From NCBI GenBank assembly GCA_012517645.1, contig JAAYUR010000273.1, positions 1 through 6,216 of the forward strand: a stretch of DNA of 6,216 bases, read 5' to 3'. Positions 5,573 through 6,216 of this stretch are shown here, one piece after another. Source of the DNA: Treponema sp. Lineage in GTDB: Bacteria; Spirochaetota; Spirochaetia; Treponematales; UBA12059. The position numbers and the translations under genes were made by a program. The stretch's first letter is position 1. Each line of letters opens with the position of its first letter. A model generated the notes under the pieces. It had not been told where the DNA came from. It made no database searches and saw only the letters and a list, made by a program, of their open reading frames with translations.

Positions 5573-6127
5573 TCACTCGCCGTCCGACGGCTTAGCTTCC
5601 ACGGGTTTCTTAACGGCCTTCGGAGTCAGGATCATCGACATGAAACGGCCTTCCATGGCGGGAAGCTTTTCCATGACGTAGGCCCCCTCGATCTGGGCTA
5701 GGACGTTCTTGAGCACTTCCTCGCCGATCTCGGTGTGAGCCAATTCCCGGCCCCGGAATCGTATCGTGACCTTGACCTTGTTGCCTTCCTCAAGGAACTC
5801 ACGGACATGCTTGGATTTGAACTCAAGATCATGGTCGTCGATCTTGGGCTGCATCCGGACTTCCTTTATCTTGACGATCTTCTGGTTCTTGCGGCTTTCC
5901 TTGATCTTCTTTTCCTGCTCGAATTTGAACTTGCCGTAATCGAGCAGCTTGCAGACCGGCGGACTCGACTGGGGGGCGACCTCGACCAGGTCTACGCCGG
6001 CCTCCCGCGCTATCTTAAGGGCTTCCAGACTGGGTACGATCCCCCTCTGCTCGCCCTTGTCGTCGATAAGCCGCACTTCACGAACCCGGATCTGCTCGTT
6101 GATCCGCAAGTTTTTATTGTCCGCCAA
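5573..6127 (-). CDS. infC: Translation initiation factor IF-3
   Basis: IF3 binds the 30S subunit, prevents premature 50S joining and checks the start codon-initiator tRNA pairing. The 184-residue product has the N-domain (LRINEQIRVREVRLID at 7-22; PPVCKLLDYGKFKFEQEKK at 55-73), a lysine-rich linker helix, and the C-domain (KEVRMQPKIDDHDLEFK at 87-103; VKVTIRFRGRELAH at 117-130). A charged tail rich in K, E and P follows the usual end. The TTG at 6125-6127 is preferred: it gives MADNKNLRINEQ, typical for the family, and has AAGGAGG just 4 nt upstream. A GTG at 6146-6148 would add seven residues but put that ribosome site inside the gene. A non-ATG start fits the family, since infC often uses a rare start codon as part of autoregulation, though TTG is a milder case than the AUU of Escherichia coli. 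Confidence 0.97.
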   Translation of the reverse strand: MADNKNLRINEQIRVREVRLIDDKGEQRGIVPSLEALKIAREAGVDLVEVAPQSSPPVCKLLDYGKFKFEQEKKIKESRKNQKIVKIKEVRMQPKIDDHDLEFKSKHVREFLEEGNKVKVTIRFRGRELAHTEIGEEVLKNVLAQIEGAYVMEKLPAMEGRFMSMILTPKAVKKPVEAKPSDGE

Positions 6128-6131
6128 TCGG

Positions 6132-6138
6132 CCTCCTT
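6132..6138 (-). promoter_or_regulatory. infC: Ribosome binding site that decides the infC start
   Basis: AAGGAGG on the minus strand is the strongest Shine-Dalgarno sequence noted among the gene starts here and lies 4 nt before TTG at 6125-6127. The alternative GTG at 6146-6148 has only a weak AGG-containing sequence before it, so this site favours the shorter IF3. Confidence 0.8.
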
Positions 6139-6170
6139 CGGAATACACCTAGCCTAGGAAGTTTCCGGCT

Positions 6171-6199
6171 ACTCTAGCATACTTCACGGGGCGCGTCAA
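6171..6199 (-). promoter_or_regulatory. Sigma70-type promoter for infC-rpmI-rplT-zapB-like-zapA
   Basis: TTGACG (6194-6199, 5 of 6) and TAGAGT (6171-6176, 4 of 6) are separated by exactly 17 nt, and the spacer ends in TGC, giving an extended -10 (TGn) element. Predicted transcription start is near 6164, leaving a leader of about 37 nt. That is too short for a Bacillus-type L20 attenuator. The gene upstream of it lies beyond the window. Confidence 0.6.
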
Positions 6200-6216
6200 A
6201 GGGTCGGCGCATCCTA

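Noticed and set aside
6128..6164. infC leader considered as an L20 attenuator or riboswitch
   Set aside because: The predicted leader is only about 37 nt, with no stable stem beyond a 4-bp GGAA/TTCC pairing, which is too little for such an element.

Overview
The window is a GC-rich bacterial chromosome segment of core housekeeping genes, all read from the minus strand (right to left), tightly packed and apparently controlled by three sigma70-type promoters. I favour a GC-rich spirochaete. The reasons are the order infC-rpmI-rplT followed by a short ZapB-like coiled-coil protein and ZapA, the very short omega subunit, and a GGTAFY variant in MiaA. This assignment comes from memory of family features, not from a search, and is an inference.

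Layout in the direction of transcription. (1) A promoter at 6171-6199 drives infC (IF3, TTG start), rpmI (L35) and rplT (L20). A strong GC hairpin lies between rpmI and rplT. (2) Two division-related genes follow almost without spacing: a ZapB-like coiled-coil protein 1 nt after rplT, then zapA (GTG start). (3) A second promoter, with a perfect TATAAT and a -35 box that overlaps the zapA stop codon, drives rpoZ (omega, 63 aa) and miaA (tRNA dimethylallyltransferase). miaA appears to start at a TTG inside the end of rpoZ. (4) After a 126-nt gap, a third promoter sits so close to the ATG of a small-multidrug-export/COG2426-type membrane protein that its transcript would be leaderless or nearly so. 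(5) A UvrD/PcrA/Rep-type DNA helicase follows 14 nt later. (6) At the left edge is the beginning of a possible further minus-strand gene, cut by the window end.

The genes cover translation initiation and ribosome assembly, division-ring assembly, transcription and tRNA modification, and DNA repair/replication restart. Linking translation genes and Z-ring accessory genes in one transcript is the most biologically suggestive feature. I see no mobile element, CRISPR array, rRNA or tRNA gene, toxin-antitoxin pair, or clearly new system. The findings concern gene starts, promoters, RNA structure and gene coupling.
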